Positions 21,748 to 34,085 are shown, counted from the stretch's first letter. The stretch: 64,000 nt of DNA from Lepeophtheirus salmonis (GCF_016086655.4 NC_052135.2:11932363-11996362); one strand, 5' to 3'. The notes: generated by a model not told the origin, from the sequence alone. Translations and numbers: made by a program.

Positions 21748-23285
21748 CAGTGTTGGGCGTAATGCGTTACAAAGGCGTTACTGTACTACATTTCATTTAG
21801 GCAGTAACGGAGTAACATAACGCGCTACTAACTATATTATGGTAATACTATTACAGCTACTGAGTCCGGTAACGCGTTACAATCCGAGGTGACTCACAGG
21901 CGGAGTTTTCGAATAAACAACATAGACACAACAGCCGTAAATAAAGAGGAGAAGAAGGCGGTTTAAATCAATGGAAGAAGAAGAAGATTTGGTTTGGAGA
22001 TTTCAAGATGGGAACAACAAAGGATAATTCAACATTTTCTATGTGGTTATACTCGCGCTATTTTTAATTTATCAGAGAAATAGACAAGAACTGGCAAACT
22101 ACCTGACGTCATTGAGAAAGCAATGAAAAGCCGGTTTGCAGCAACTCTTGACACCAAAGATGCATTACTGGCTGATATCTCACTCCCTAAGTTTAAACTT
22201 CGCTGGGTAAATGAGGAACCAAGAAAAGACTACATAAATTTCCTGCTTGCTTCAGAGTGTAGCTCCTAGTCAGATGAACCGCCAGCCCAGATGCTTTATC
22301 CAGCTGATGCTGCCGCCCCAGTGAGGATGATTTTTTTTATTCACAGCTGGATGACTCAAATGCACCCATGTCCGTGGAAACAGAGGTAATAGATCATATT
22401 AAATCTTACTCTGTGATTGAAAGCCTGCACCACTTTCCAAGAGTTAAAAAAGTGGATCTCCGGTATAACGCTGCAACACCATACAGTACACCATTCGAAA
22501 GGATTTTCAATGTAGGAGGACTTGTGCTCACCCTAAAGCGAAACTGTCTTGCTGATAAGCGATTTCAACAGCTTCTCCTGTTACACTATAACAAATAAGT
22601 TAGTGGTATGGAGTAGTTCTGTGGAACCTTAGACTAAGGTCAAGGCTAAATGCCTACAGTAGTTGACATCACTATTGTTGTTTTCATTTTTAATGTCAGC
22701 TTTTTTTTGGCTGCATATTTTCTTCAGTTGTATTGAGACCTTGTTTGGCTGTATCTTTTGTCTATATATACTTTGTTGTTTGGTCTTAACCAAAACATGA
22801 ATAGACTCTAATCATAAGTTTTTTCATATTTACTATTTCAATGCAGGATTTATTGCTATTCCCAGGTTCTAAATTACTTCATTCAAAAAGCATGCCCTGC
22901 ATGTGATTTTTAGACTTCATTCTGGAAGCTCACTTTTATTTTATTATTGAATAATAAACATGTTTGATTTTTATGGAAATACAACTTAAGCTGCACTTAA
23001 AATGAGAAGGTAATAAATGAGCCATAGAAAAACAATTTGTGTGATTTCTTATAAAGGTTTTGGTTGTTTAATTATTTTATATCAAAACATTATTGTAAGG
23101 TTGCTATTCATGGCACACACTACATGCAAATGCAATATAGACCTCATTAGACTTTAACGTTTACCTCCGCCTTTGTCCTGAATACTTATCTTGCTTAAAG
23201 TAATAAGTAACTTATTACTCTACAGAGAAGACAATATTGTAAAGAAACGTATTACTTTCAAATGCAAGTAACTAGTAATATAAAA
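21748..23285 (+). mobile_element. hAT transposon, decayed
   Basis: Starts CAGTGTTGGGCGTAATGCGT, a typical hAT end (CAGTGTTGGG) followed by repeated GTAACGCGTTAC-like words. A transposase remnant occupies 22091-22598. The right side (23200-23280) has further TAATAAGTAACTTATTAC and AAGTAACTAGTAAT words, but no exact mirror of the left end, and no copy of the candidate duplication CCAACTAT, so it is truncated or strongly diverged. Confidence 0.75.
22091..22598 (+). pseudogene. hAT transposase C-terminal part
   Basis: Frames read KLPDVIEKAMKSRFAATLDT, KDALLADISLPKFKLRWVNE, then stops and shifts, and finally ATPYSTPFERIFNVGGLVLT, LKRNCLADKRFQQLLLLHYN. The last piece is the hAT dimerisation signature (usually a Ser/Pro-containing ..P.ER.FS.GG..., then R..L.D...E.L.FL..N). 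The N-terminal BED finger and most of the RNase H-like core are missing. Non-functional. Confidence 0.8.
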
Positions 23286-23439
23286 TATTTTACAGAGTTC
23301 GGAAGCAAAACAAGGACTCTTAATAAATGCTAATTATGTAATTAAAATAGAGATGTTTTGGGATTTTTTCTGCATATTCCAAATTTTCTGTCCCCTCTGC
23401 ATAAGTAAATAGTAAGAAATATTTCTCAAATCTTTCATC

Positions 23440-24235
23440 ATGAGTGAGCAAAAAGCAAAAAGGCAGAGGATATCAGACCTTCTGGATGCCAAAATTGATG
23501 TGGCAGAGATTATGGACATTGTGATGTGCTCCAGGAGCCTCATTTTCAAGTGACCAAGATGAAAAAGGATGGAAAAGACCTCTCAAGGAAAGAAGGAAGT
23601 GGGGGACACAACTTGAAAAGGAATTCTGAGTATATGGAGTACCTGAAGAAGAACGTCAAGGAGGACCCCACAAAATCCATGAATCGCCTCTCTAACAAGT
23701 TTGACGTGGACGAGGGGACAATCAGGAGGGCTGTGAAGGAGGACTTGGGGTTTTCCTCTTAACAAGGATCCCACGAGACCTATCATGTATTATATTAATA
23801 TATATTTTTAAGTTCGTGCGTGGATCAAGGCAAATGGTTCCACGGTAAAAATTACTACTACAAGGTGATGTGGTTCACCATACTGCCATGGCTCAAGGCT
23901 ACCTACCCAGAGGGCAACTATGTGTGGACCCAAGATGGTGCATCCTCACACACATCGGCCAAATGCCAGAAGTTCTGCGCTGACAACATGGCTGATTTTT
24001 AGCCAAAAGACATGTGGCCATCATCTTCGCCGGACTTGAACCCATGGGAATTTGCTGTGTGGAGCCCTTTGGAGAGGGAGACTAACCGGGCATCTTACCC
24101 GTCGTGGACTCCCTGAAGTCCGCCATTGTGAAGGAGTGGAACAACTTGTCCGAGAAGTTCATCAACAACTCCTGCAAGGCTTTCCGCCGCCGTGTGGAGG
24201 CTGTGATTCTGCTGAGGGGGGGCTATATTGAGTGA
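23440..24235 (+). pseudogene. Tc1/mariner-like transposase, broken by deletion and frameshifts
   Basis: ATG at 23440 begins MSEQKAKRQRISDLLDAKID, then after a frameshift VTKMKKDGKDLSRK, DEGTIRRAVKEDLGFSS (helix-turn-helix domain). After a break, 23880-24000 reads AYPEGNYVW-like, TQDGASSHTSAKCQKFCADN (QDGA.SHT, catalytic acid context), then WPSSSPDLNPWEFAVW (PDLNP motif), and finally VKEWNNLSEKFINNSCKAFR, RRVEAVILLRGGYIE and a stop at 24233. The first catalytic acid region is lost and several frames are used. G+C is clearly higher than the surroundings, suggesting fairly recent arrival relative to other remnants. Confidence 0.8.
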
Positions 24236-25639
24236 GCATGTTTACAAAAGTCGTGTCTCAAAGTTTTGTTTAACAAAAATTCAAAAATTTTTATGAAAAG
24301 ATAAAATTATTTACATTTTTCTAAAATCTAAAGTCACTCAGTCCATGTTTTGCTTCAGAACCCTGTACATTTTGGAAATAACTTGTCCAACACTTCCAAC
24401 TATGCAATGTATACGACAATATTTTTGTTTTTTCTCCTATTTCTTCTGAAAAATGATAATGCCTGAATACAACACAACTCCTACGCTTTATTTCTATATG
24501 CACTCTACTCCATAATGGATTATCTCATTTATCTATGGATATAAATACATATATGTATATATAGTTAATCATTCCACCCCCTTTGTTGCAAAATAATAAC
24601 GCACGAATAGTAATTAACAATGACTTTATAACAGTCCTACAAAACATTTCATTGTATTTTCATAAATAGATACATTATTCACGCAACCTTCTTGAGTCAT
24701 ATCTGAGTGAGTGAACCTGAGGATTTATTACGGTCCTTGGAATTTAACTGTCTTTGTTGTTTGATACCTGCAGTACATAGATTATAATCCATCTTTCAAT
24801 TTTTTTATATCCAAGGGATTAAGTCCTTGGATGATATAACAAGCATTTCTTGATAACGTCATTCAAAAATGTAATATTTATATATATAAATATATTATGT
24901 ATGAATATAATTTCACAACGATGTTTCTTCAGAATTAATATTGTTTAATACATACGTTTATAAAAAAAAGTGTGACGAAACCAGTTTAATTCAATTATAT
25001 GTATTTAAATGTACACACTTGAAATTAGGGGGGGGGGAAGCAATTTATATTCTATAAAAATAATGAATGAGTAACTCAGTTCAATAATGATATTTACAAA
25101 ACTAGAATACATCCATAATAATTGTTTTCTCAATTGAGAAACACTGAATACAATTTTGCACTCCTTTCAACTTGTTTGCTCAAAACGTTATTATGTAAGA
25201 ACAAAATGAATAACCTTCATCGTTTTAAGAGGTGGAGAAGCATACGTGACGTTTATGTTCTTGAATAATTATAATTATAAGTATGTATAATGTATATTCA
25301 ACATCATATTTTGGTTGTTTTTAAATGTCGAAATGTATATTGAGGTTTACATATAATATAGTCTCTATTTCTCCCGATAGAGGGCAGTTTTCCTGCTAGA
25401 TCTCACAACCTTTCCTCGGAAAAAGGAGAGGGGAAATTAACATTATTCTTTGTCTCATTGTGTCATTCTTCTCAACTTTTGGACTTGTATAGTATGTACG
25501 TTTTCACATGACGTCAGCATGGTTGACGCCAGCCCATTTGATGCCTAAGCAACCAAGGTTTATAACAATTAAAACCCTTTTTTCATATATATAATTATAG
25601 TAAGATATTTGGAGAAAGATATTTTACCCTAAAAGTGTT
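24236..25639. other. Gene-free stretch
   Basis: Nothing firmly recognised. CTCACAACCTTTCCTCGGAAAAAG near 25404-25427 echoes the start of family E. A G run (25028-25037) and several A/T tracts are present. Confidence 0.4.
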
Positions 25640-25945
25640 ATATTAGCGGAGGGTTTGGTTTTTGGAATAACTTTGACAAAAAATCCAAAAATTAAAATTT
25701 TTGGAAAAAAAATTACTAAAATTTAATTTCAAATATTAAATTTTTCAAACAAAAAAAAAATCACAAATCCACAGCCATTCGTATATAATTAAATTTTTTC
25801 GAAAATAATTTAAAAATTTTTGTAACAAAGTTCAAAATTTTTGTTACAAATATGTATTTTTTGTTTTTTAAATTAAAAAAAATATATTTTCACCCAGAAA
25901 TTTAATTTCCTTTAAAAAAAAAAGATTGAAAAATTTAATTGTAAC
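25640..25945 (+). mobile_element. Family A fragment A7
   Basis: Starts GCGGAGGGTTTGGTTTTTGG, continues with AAATCCAAAAATTAAAATTT and TCCACAGCCATTCGTATATAAT units and fades near 25945. Both terminal repeats are lost. Confidence 0.65.
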
Positions 25946-26667
25946 TTCACATGAAAACGCTCTATTGCATTGTCGTTGCAGATTCCAAATTTATTACAAA
26001 CCTATCTTATATATCTATATAGAAAATGAGTTCTTCTTCTTTGTCAATGTTGTGATCCCTGAAGAATCTTGCCTTTCTTATCAATTAAAGCAAAACAAAG
26101 GACGGATGTAGATACTAGATACATACATACCTTTTTTGACATAATTATAGGTATTTAAACAATCAAAAGTTATCTATCTACGTAATAAAGCTTGAAAAAA
26201 GGATCTCTGAATATTCTTAGTTCGATATAGGTATATGAATCAACAACTTGAAAAAAATACATTGGAGTTTTGATGTTTCTGGGATACGATTCTATAGTGA
26301 CGTAGTATAGAACGTACAATACATATGTTTGATCATCTTTCAATCAAATAAACACGGTCTTCTCTGTCACTCATTTGGGAAGAGAAAAAATATTGGCTTG
26401 CATTCTAAATACTACATAAATATATATTATAGTATCAAATGAATCCCCATTGCATTCCTTTGTGATTCCTTGAGAGATTAAGAAATTTCATGCCTCATCG
26501 CTCATGACATTCCTTTATTCCTTTTCAACTGCAGGATGATAAAATGAGGTTACGTTGGGGGGAGTTGAGGGCTCAAAATTTATACCTAGAAACATTTATA
26601 TTTTAATAAGGAGAGGAGACGAGTTGTATCAAAGTTAAAACATGATCTTATATACCTACTTGTAATA
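25946..26667. other. Gene-free stretch
   Basis: No exon or repeat recognised. Confidence 0.4.
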
Positions 26668-27531
26668 CGACAGTTATTTGAAAAGTCCATGCAAAGTCCG
26701 TGAAATAGAACTACTGGCGCGTATCGAGGTTATGTTTAGTTAGTAGCATCTCTTGGAAGAACACACACCAACTTTCAACCAGATTGGTCTATTTCATCTG
26801 TTTGGCATTCGTTTGAATCGAGAAAGTGGAGTGATTTTCAAAAAATGGACGAAAATAATTTCGTGTGTTGATAAAACATTACTTTATGAAAGGCAAAACG
26901 CCTCAAGGGACTAAAAAAAAGCTTGTTAAACATTATGGGGAGTCTGAATCTTCGATTAGAACTGTTTAAAAGTGGTTTCATAATTTTAGGAGTGGCCATA
27001 TGGGTCCAAGTAACGTTGAACGTTCTGGACGCCCTGTTGAAGTTACTACTCCAGAAATCATCGATAAAATCCATGATATATGTAGTGAAGAATGACAAAA
27101 GAGTGAAGGTGCGTGAGATTAATAGTGCTGTGGGCATCTCGAGTTGGAACCCTATTTCTAATTTTGCAAACAAAATTGCTGGTCTGTTGTCGTGATCGAA
27201 AAGTACTATATTTGTGGGGCAATCGAGGTCTTTTTAATTGCAACTCGGTTTTAAAACGTTCCAATAACGATGAATAATATACACCTGTAATAGTTTTACC
27301 CTTTTCCCGATATTTGATAAGGATTATTCCTTGCGAATCCAAAAGACAGTCGCCATAATCTTTCCGACCAATTCCTCGACTCAAAAAAATGCGAAACAGA
27401 AATAAGTTAACGGATCTGGCTGAAAGTTGGTGCGTGTTCGTCCAAGAGATGCTACAAACTAAACATAACCTCGATTCTTCGTCAGTAGTGACATCTCTTG
27501 GACTTTGCACGTATTTTTAAAATGACCCTCG
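26668..27531 (+). mobile_element. Rearranged mariner derivative M2 (internal inversion)
   Basis: Flanked by TA (26666-26667, 27532-27533). Both ends derive from the same ~150-bp 5' terminus (GCAAAGTCC, AACATAACCTCGAT, CCAACTTTC), giving long inverted repeats. The plus strand has the transposase N-terminus from ~26846, then KTPQGTKKKLVKHYGESESS, RTV stop KWFHNF, then GRPVEVTTPEIIDKIHDI. At about 27141 the sequence flips: the minus strand from ~27375 to 27141 carries the core region (DSQGIILIKYREKGKTITG, YYSSLLERFKTEL, then HDN and AKLEIGFQ). The first Asp region and the whole C-terminus are missing. It cannot make transposase. The 50082-50900 copy has the same structure. Confidence 0.9.
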
Positions 27532-28182
27532 TAATATGTACGTGTACTCGTTATGTTTGATATACTATACTAAATTCGTATTGGAACCGGTATTTCGAAC
27601 TACATTACGTCATAAAAATTAGATCTCGCCCACTTAACAAAATTATCCTTTATACCTATAAACAAAAGCAACACATTTTTCAAAAAACATGTATTTAGTT
27701 ATATCACTTTTTCGATGAGCTACTACGTTTGCAAGATTTGAAGGTGATAAGTATGAAATTTGTATTTTTTTCTGCTTAATGATCCATTGATTATATATAT
27801 TTGCAATTACATCTCTGAAGTTTTTGAGGCAAAAATTATCATTATCAAAAATAACTGTTCATATATTTTTCCAAATCTTATGTATCTAAGTTGGTGCTTA
27901 TGGTGTTACAGGGTGAACGAAATTTTTTTTTATATTTTTAGTCATGAAAGTATCAAAATACAGTTAGGAGTTTTAGTACAGTGCCTCCTTACAAAAATAT
28001 TGTTATCGTATATTCATACTTTTTTTTTCGTTTGGATAATTCATTTGCCATTTCCGTATGAATGCAGGTTTTACTAGGTGGTGAAAAAGTTTTGAGACTA
28101 ACGAATGTATAAAACATTGATGTAGATTTTTCTATACATTAAATATCCAAAACAATTTTATAAATATAATAATGATATCAAG
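27532..28182. other. Gene-free stretch
   Basis: A 105-codon plus-strand frame (27760-28077) is rich in Ile/Phe/Tyr, as expected by chance in A/T-rich DNA, and has no recognisable domain. Confidence 0.4.
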
Positions 28183-28758
28183 TAGTGATGGGACGAATAA
28201 AAAAAAATCCCGAGGCTGACTCAGATTCTTTAATATTTTAAATAGCAGTAAAAAATTCTATTTTGCCATCAGGGGTGTCCACAGCATTATATACATATAT
28301 ATATATTTTTTTTTTTTTTTGGCTTGAATTTGGAATTTTTTTGAAAAAAAATCCAAAAATCCATGGTTATTCTCAAAAAATTCCAAAATCCACATCTGTT
28401 AAAAAAAAAACTACATTTTTTAAGGGGAAAAATCCAGAATCCATAGCTATTAACAAAAAATTACAATTTTTGTAAAAAAATTTAAAAAATTCCCATCTGT
28501 TCTAAAGAGAATTAATTAATTTAGAAAAATACAATCAATTTTTGAAAAAATGCATTGTATTACTCAAATATTAAATTTTCTAGTAAAAAGCAAGAATTCC
28601 TTAATTATTGTTATTATTTTTTTCATAACTAATGGTTCAGTAATAAATAAGATTCTGAATTACAAATTGATCATAATTTTCCCGATACCAAACCCGATTC
28701 CATAAAAAAAACACCCGATTCTCCTATTTCCCTTTCCGATTAATCGTCCTATTCACTT
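28183..28758 (+). mobile_element. hAT-like element B3 with family A body
   Basis: Left end TAGTGATGGGACGAATAAAA; right end GATTAATCGTCCTATTCACT. The 8-bp flanks ATATCAAG (28175-28182) and ATATTAAG (28759-28766) differ at one base. Family A begins at 28270 (CAGGGGTGTCCACAG) directly after ATTTTGCCAT and ends near 28606 (AAGAATTCCTTAATT) directly before TTTTTTTCATAACTAATGG, the same junctions as B2. The interior encodes nothing. Confidence 0.88.
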
Positions 28759-28779
28759 ATATTAAGGATAATTAATCTT

Positions 28780-29345
28780 GACTATGACCACTGTAGGAAG
28801 CAATAACGCCTTCCAGACGGCTGGAGAATCGGCTGCAGGTGCCTATGATGTTGGCCTCTAAAATGACAACCCACTCACTGCTCATTGACCTCAACATTTG
28901 GCTGCCGAGTTCTTCAGACCTAGGACTCTACTTGCCATCATATACTATAATACAGGGGATTTAGATCCGGTGATTGAGAAGGCAAGAGCTCACACACAAA
29001 ACAAACTAGATCTGAAACGATAATTCACTTTTTCACCATCCCTGCTTTTAAGAAGAGGCACAATTACTCTTTTCGATGCGCCTGCAAACACCTTTAAACA
29101 TGGACTTTCATGCCCATCTCCGTCATAGAGAGATCCGGCAGCTCTTTAAAGGCTTTGACTACAGCTTCAGTATTCAATTTTATTGGACGACCACTCCTGG
29201 AGGTTTATACGTGATCCTTACCCTTATACAGAGATGCTCCTTGACACGGCAGATGGTTGCCTTTGAGCCATATTTTTCCGCAATCACTGAATTTGGGTAC
29301 ATTCCACAGGCAAGGTTGCCATCTTTTGCTTTTGTTGTTCTTGCG
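28780..29345 (-). pseudogene. Tc1/mariner-like transposase remnant
   Basis: Minus strand from ~29340: QEQQKQKMATLPVEC-like start, VIAEKYGSKATICRV (helix-turn-helix), RSGRPIKLNTEAVVKAFKEL, PDLSMTEMGMKVHV, then after a large deletion LPSQSPDLNPLYYSI and WQVESKV, and QPNVEVNEQ toward 28890. SPDLNPLYY matches the conserved SPDLNP(I/L)(D/E) region but the usual acid is replaced by Tyr. Multiple stops. Same broad family as the remnants at 15222 and 37845. Confidence 0.75.
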
Positions 29346-30065
29346 ATATGATAATAAACTCTAATTTTGTAAACTTAACGTCAAGGAAAAGAGGAGTCTT
29401 TGACATCTCTGTATAAGAATAAAATAATCAAATTATTGATGTACAAATTAAGTATTAAAAATGATGTCAAAAACTTTTGCAGGGCCCGGTATGATTTAGA
29501 TTAAAAATAAGCGTATAAATAGGGGTACTAATCAATAAAAAACTTAATTAAAACATATTGTAATTATGTTTGTAGCCATAGATTTATCCTAAATGTTGTT
29601 CTTTTTCATTAGGATATTATGTCCTATACCTTCATTGGTAGATGAAATACATAATATGTGCTAAAGCATGACATTTACATATATGCATCATTCTACAAAC
29701 GTATTTTTGTATTTATATTGATTATAATGTAAATTATATGTTGTATTTTCAAGGAAGTACAAAGATACATAACCAATAAGACATTATATTAATGTCAATC
29801 CATGCTTATTTATGTACGTATTTAGTGAAGCTTAGTAGTCGGTACATAATTCATGGGATTCTCGTGGGGTGTGCCATGGATTCTTCTTTTAAAAAATGAA
29901 GTAAATTAAGGTGTATTTTGAGGCACTTTATCTTCGTAATATGCATCTATGAATTTGTGCTCAGACTCGATCCAAAACCGAATATTTTTTTCGGATCGGT
30001 CTTAAGTAACTTTTTCTATACTGAAACTCTCCCTTACTCAGTGATAAGGGAAAGGAATCTATTAT
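29346..30065. other. Gene-free stretch
   Basis: No exon or repeat family recognised. Confidence 0.4.
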
Positions 30066-30561
30066 CAGGGGTATCCTCAGGGGGTGGGATGGAGGGGCTG
30101 TTGCCACTCCCTCAAATTAAGGAATTTTGGATTTTTAATGAAAAATTTAATATTCGAATTTTTTTTTCAAAAAAATTTAATTTTTGAAAGAAAAAATTAA
30201 ATTTTGTTAACAGCTATAGGTTTAAGAAATTTCTTTACAAAAATTTGATTTTTTCTAAATAGTAGTGAATTAAAAAAGAATTATAAAAATTTAATTTTTT
30301 GAGAAAAGATATGGATTTTTGATATTTTTTCCAAAAAAAAGTTAATTTTTGAGAAAGTCTATGGAATTTTGAATTTTTTTTTCCAAAAAGTTTAATTTTT
30401 TATAAAAAGCTGTGAACTTTTGAAACTTTTCTTCCAAAAAAAATTAATATTTGAAATTTTTATTGAAAAAATTTTAAGTTTTGGATTTTTTTTTCAAAAA
30501 AAATTCCAAAAAGACCCATACCCCCCTCCAATTAAAAGAAAAGATACTGCGACTGCTCCTG
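30066..30561 (-). mobile_element. Family A copy A8, complete, target duplication ATTAT
   Basis: Starts CAGGGGTATCCTCAGGGGG, GGATGGAGGGGCTG, AAATTAAGGAATTTTGGATT, A/T body, then CCCATACCCCCCTCC and ACTGCGACTGCTCCTG. ATTAT lies directly outside each end (30061-30065, 30562-30566). Inverted orientation; 496 bp. Confidence 0.9.
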
Positions 30562-31939
30562 ATTATGTATAGTAAATTACTTTTTTTAAAAAGGACATAT
30601 TTAACAACTTTTAAAAAAATATTTTTTATCAAATTTACCCATCTAAAAAAAAAATTATCTGTTTGACCGAACTTGGACCGATTTAGTTCCGAAATCCAAC
30701 ACTAGAATGTATAAAGATGATTTTTGTCTTGATGAGCAATTTAATGAATTATATTATATTATTAGTAGATCTCATGCTCCTCATATCTATAAAATAATTA
30801 TTATCCATCTCCCACTCTTGTGGGCATTAATTACGCTTAATCTTCAGTTTTTATGGGGTTTTTTTTCTCCATCAGAGTTACGTCCATTTGAACTCTCTGG
30901 ATGGTTTCATGTGACTCTATTTTACTACCATTATATTTTTTTATTAATATAATATGCTTGTAATTAGAGCCATAAAGAAATAAAATAATTTTGGGTTTTT
31001 TTTTTTTAATTTGGAGTCATAAAGATTATAATACGCAACTACCTACGTTGCCTCCACAATCCAATTTTAATTCATCTGTGAAGTTGACGATTCTCTTTAC
31101 TAAAATCCATCCTTAGGTATATTTGATTCTTTCCCTTGTTATAACTCAAGGCCTTTTCCATATTATAAAAAATATGTTCTTGACAAGGCTGTGAATGTAA
31201 CTAATTGAACAACACATATTTGACCTTTAATTAGTTTTCGTGTAGTAATTGATTTGATCTACTTACAAAATAGTAATATGTAAATGATAAGTAATTAATC
31301 AATATAAGTATATTAATTAGTCAAAGAGGGATTTTGGTTTGTCTTTGTATATGGAATTTGATGATTGATTTGAATCAATTAGGCCTTTGTTTCTGTTGGG
31401 GTAATGAAGATAAATAGTTCCATTCGGATTGTAATTAATTTGTCAGAGGTTAACTTTAATTAAATTCTCGTTTGCTCATAGAGTCTAATGATGAAAATAT
31501 TTTTTGTTTTGTTATTTTTAGAAAAAGTTTCAACCAATAAGTTTTTTTATTACCATTTGATTATAATATGTACTTATGAATAAAAAAGGTGGACAATTTA
31601 ATTCATTGAGAAATGACATTAATTGAATCGATATGCAGCAATGTATGATTTGATAAAATATGTTATCTCTGCGGAAAAAAATGTTTTATTGAACCACAAC
31701 ATAATAATAGGATTAGTGAAAAAGTATCCTAATTTAAATTGTCATGTATTAAGAAAATCATTGATCAAATTTTTAGACAAAATATAAAAATTGTATCTAA
31801 TTACCTAATTAAAAGATATTATGCAATGAAATTTTGTTTTGAAACATAGTACTTATATGACAAAGTGATATGTTTTGTAATTTTTTTTTTGTTGTAAATT
31901 GTTTTAAAAATTCACAACAAAAAATATATATATGTATAC
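30562..31939. other. Gene-free stretch
   Basis: A solo terminus of family G is seen at about 30663-30706 (GACCGAACTTGGACCGATTT, CCAACACTAG). The rest is A/T-rich with no exon recognised. Confidence 0.4.
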
Positions 31940-32475
31940 TAGTGTTGGGTTTCGGTCTGGAAATGTTAGACCGATCTGAGACGGTTATATTTTTTTTTTT
32001 TGTTGGGCCGAATTAATTCGGTATTTTAAAGATAAATTGTTTATTATACATTATATGGTTTTTTTCAATTACAATAAAGTTATACGATGTTTAAGCAAAG
32101 ATAGCTCGTATTAATTTTGATCCCACCTTCTCTTAAATGTATACAGTATTTGTTCTAGACCTTATGGTGGACTTATGTGATTTTTTAGAAAAAAAATGAA
32201 TGAGAGTTGATCTAGAAAAAAAATTGTATCGCATAATATATCAGACCGAAAAATTATTGGCCCATAAATTGAAATAAAAAAATCAGTTCATAAAGTGAGA
32301 CCGAATCAAAATCGGTCTATTTTTAGACCAATTGTAACTATGGTGAGGCCGAAAAATAATCTGTCCTCGGTCTGAGACCGCGGTCTGGACCGAAAAAACG
32401 GTCCAAAACAGTATAGAAAAAATCAATTAAGACCGAACCAAAAAAAATCTGGTGCTGAACTGAGTCTCAACACTA
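31940..32475. mobile_element. hAT-like MITE family G, copy G1, 536 bp
   Basis: Left end TAGTGTTGGGTTTCGGTCTG and right end CTGAGTCTCAACACTA are imperfect inverted repeats. Flanking 8-mers ATGTATAC and ATATATAC differ by one base, fitting hAT 8-bp duplications. The interior is rich in CGGTCT/AGACCG words (GGTCTGAGACCGCGGTCTGG near 32365-32390), which would form many small hairpins. Non-coding. Confidence 0.85.
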
Positions 32476-32708
32476 ATATATACATAATTGAATTTAGAAT
32501 GCTAAAGTGTCTCCTCTTTATAGCAATAATTCATGTTCTACCACCCAACCAAAAAAAAAAAAAAAATATATATATATAAAAGGCAGCTTATAATAACAAG
32601 AATCTTAATTTAGTAATACCATATGTCTCGCTCACGCCTTTTCCTTGTGCTTATTGGTTCTTTACAAGCACGACATCCATAAATATTGATACATATTGCA
32701 CCTCGTGA

Positions 32709-32950
32709 CCTTTATTGCTTCACGCAACCTTTCCTCCGGAAAACAGAAGCCAAAATCAGTTGGTAGTTTGGCAATTCTTTGCAACTATCGAATTCAATCA
32801 TTATTGGGGATTGTTCATAGCTTGAAAGAAGCAGATTCTAATTTAACCAATCAACGTTTAGAACATTAATTAGCGGGGGGGAGAAATCTCGACAGCTGAA
32901 AACAAAATACACTGTATTTTTTTTTTCTGTGTTAGATATGCTACCCCCTT
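32709..32950 (+). repeat. Dispersed repeat family E, copy E2
   Basis: CCTTTATTGCTTCACGCAAC, CCTTTCCTCCGGAAAACAG, AAAATCAGTTGGTAGTTTGG, ATTGTTCATAGCTTGAAAG, TTTAACCAATCAACGTTTAG and CTCGACAGCTGAAAACAAAA occur in this order. This is the clearest full copy, together with E3. Confidence 0.75.
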
Positions 32951-33235
32951 TTATCGATTGCATATCGATCTAATAATTAATTAATGTTGACAAGAGAGGT
33001 TGCTCGATTGTTAAAATATTGCTAAGTTCCGACTTTTCTTTATTATTTATTTTATAAGAGTATAAGTTAATATCATAAATACTCAACATCTACCTTTTAT
33101 TTTCTACTTTATTCCCCTTCAATTTTGTATTGTGTAGATATATGTTGTGTACAAGTTCCGATTTTGTACAACTTATAACGTGGTTAAGTAAATTACTTTG
33201 ATGATAATTGCGTAATTATTGAATATCCTATGGAT

Positions 33236-33605
33236 CAGGGGCGTCTGCAGAATTATATATATATATATATTGGAGGGGGAAGTTGGATTTTTGGGAAAAA
33301 AAAATAATTCCAAAATTAAATTTATATGAAAAAAATATATATATTTATTCATAGACAATTCAATTTTTTGAAAAAGAATTTCTAAAATTAAATTTCAAAT
33401 ATAAAATATTTTGGAAAAAATTCAATTATTATATTTTTATTTTTAAAAAACTCAAAAATCTACAGGCATTCTCACAAATTTAAATTTTGTGAGAAAAATT
33501 TCAAAAATGCAGAGCTGTTACGAAAAACAGAAACACAAATGACAAATGACTTTAATTGGGGGAAGACTAATTTTAAATATTAAATTATATGTAAAAGATA
33601 CATTT
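33236..33605 (+). mobile_element. Family A copy A9, right end lost
   Basis: CAGGGGCGTCTGCAGAATTA, a (TA)n run, TTGGAGGGGGAAGTTGG, then TTTTTGGGAAAAAA, TCTACAGGCATTCTCAC and AGAGCTGTTACG units. It fades after TTAAATTATATGTAAAAGA; no closing terminus. Confidence 0.75.
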
Positions 33606-33625
33606 ATGCTTTAATATATATATGA

Positions 33626-33670
33626 GGGCGAAACTTCCCAGGGTGAAACTGCCCGGGGCGTAACACCCTA
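33626..33670. repeat. 15-bp minisatellite, three units
   Basis: GGGCGAAACTTCCCA, GGGTGAAACTGCCCG, GGGCGTAACACCCTA lie head to tail with no spacer. Related 15-bp units occur at 38869-38928 and 54832-54861. Confidence 0.8.
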
Positions 33671-33848
33671 GAACCATAATAAAGATGTCATTTTAATAGA
33701 TCAAATTGAAATGATAGTATCAATTAATAGCTGGTAATTAGAATGACCATTGGTGTAATTAAATAATGATTTTAGGATGAAGAAATTGCAAATTGTACAA
33801 TTTGCTGAAACAAGTTTCAACTTTTAACCAACATTGAACGAGTATAAA

Positions 33849-34085
33849 CCTTTATTGTATCACGCAACCTTTTCTACAAAAAGAAACAGGAAGACGGACC
33901 AAAATCAGTTAGTAGTCCGGCAAATTCTTCCCGTCTATGGAATGGTTAATAAATCATTACTAGGAATTGCTAATTATAATTTAACCAATTACCGTTCATA
34001 AAACTGATTAGGGGGAAAGAAGGAGAAACATCGACAGCCAACAACAAAATCCAATGTATCTTTTTGTGTTCGTAGGTAACTCCGT
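33849..34085 (+). repeat. Dispersed repeat family E, copy E3
   Basis: CCTTTATTGTATCACGCAAC, AAAATCAGTTAGTAGTCCGG, TTAACCAATTACCGTTCAT, GATTAGGGGGAAAG, ATCGACAGCCAACAACAAAA. Collinear with E2, about 1.1 kb away in the same orientation. Confidence 0.75.

Noticed and set aside
27058..27510. A 150-codon minus-strand open frame
   Set aside because: It is not a gene: its first half is a mariner leader and catalytic fragment in a shifted frame, and its end is antisense of the mariner N-terminus across the inversion junction.
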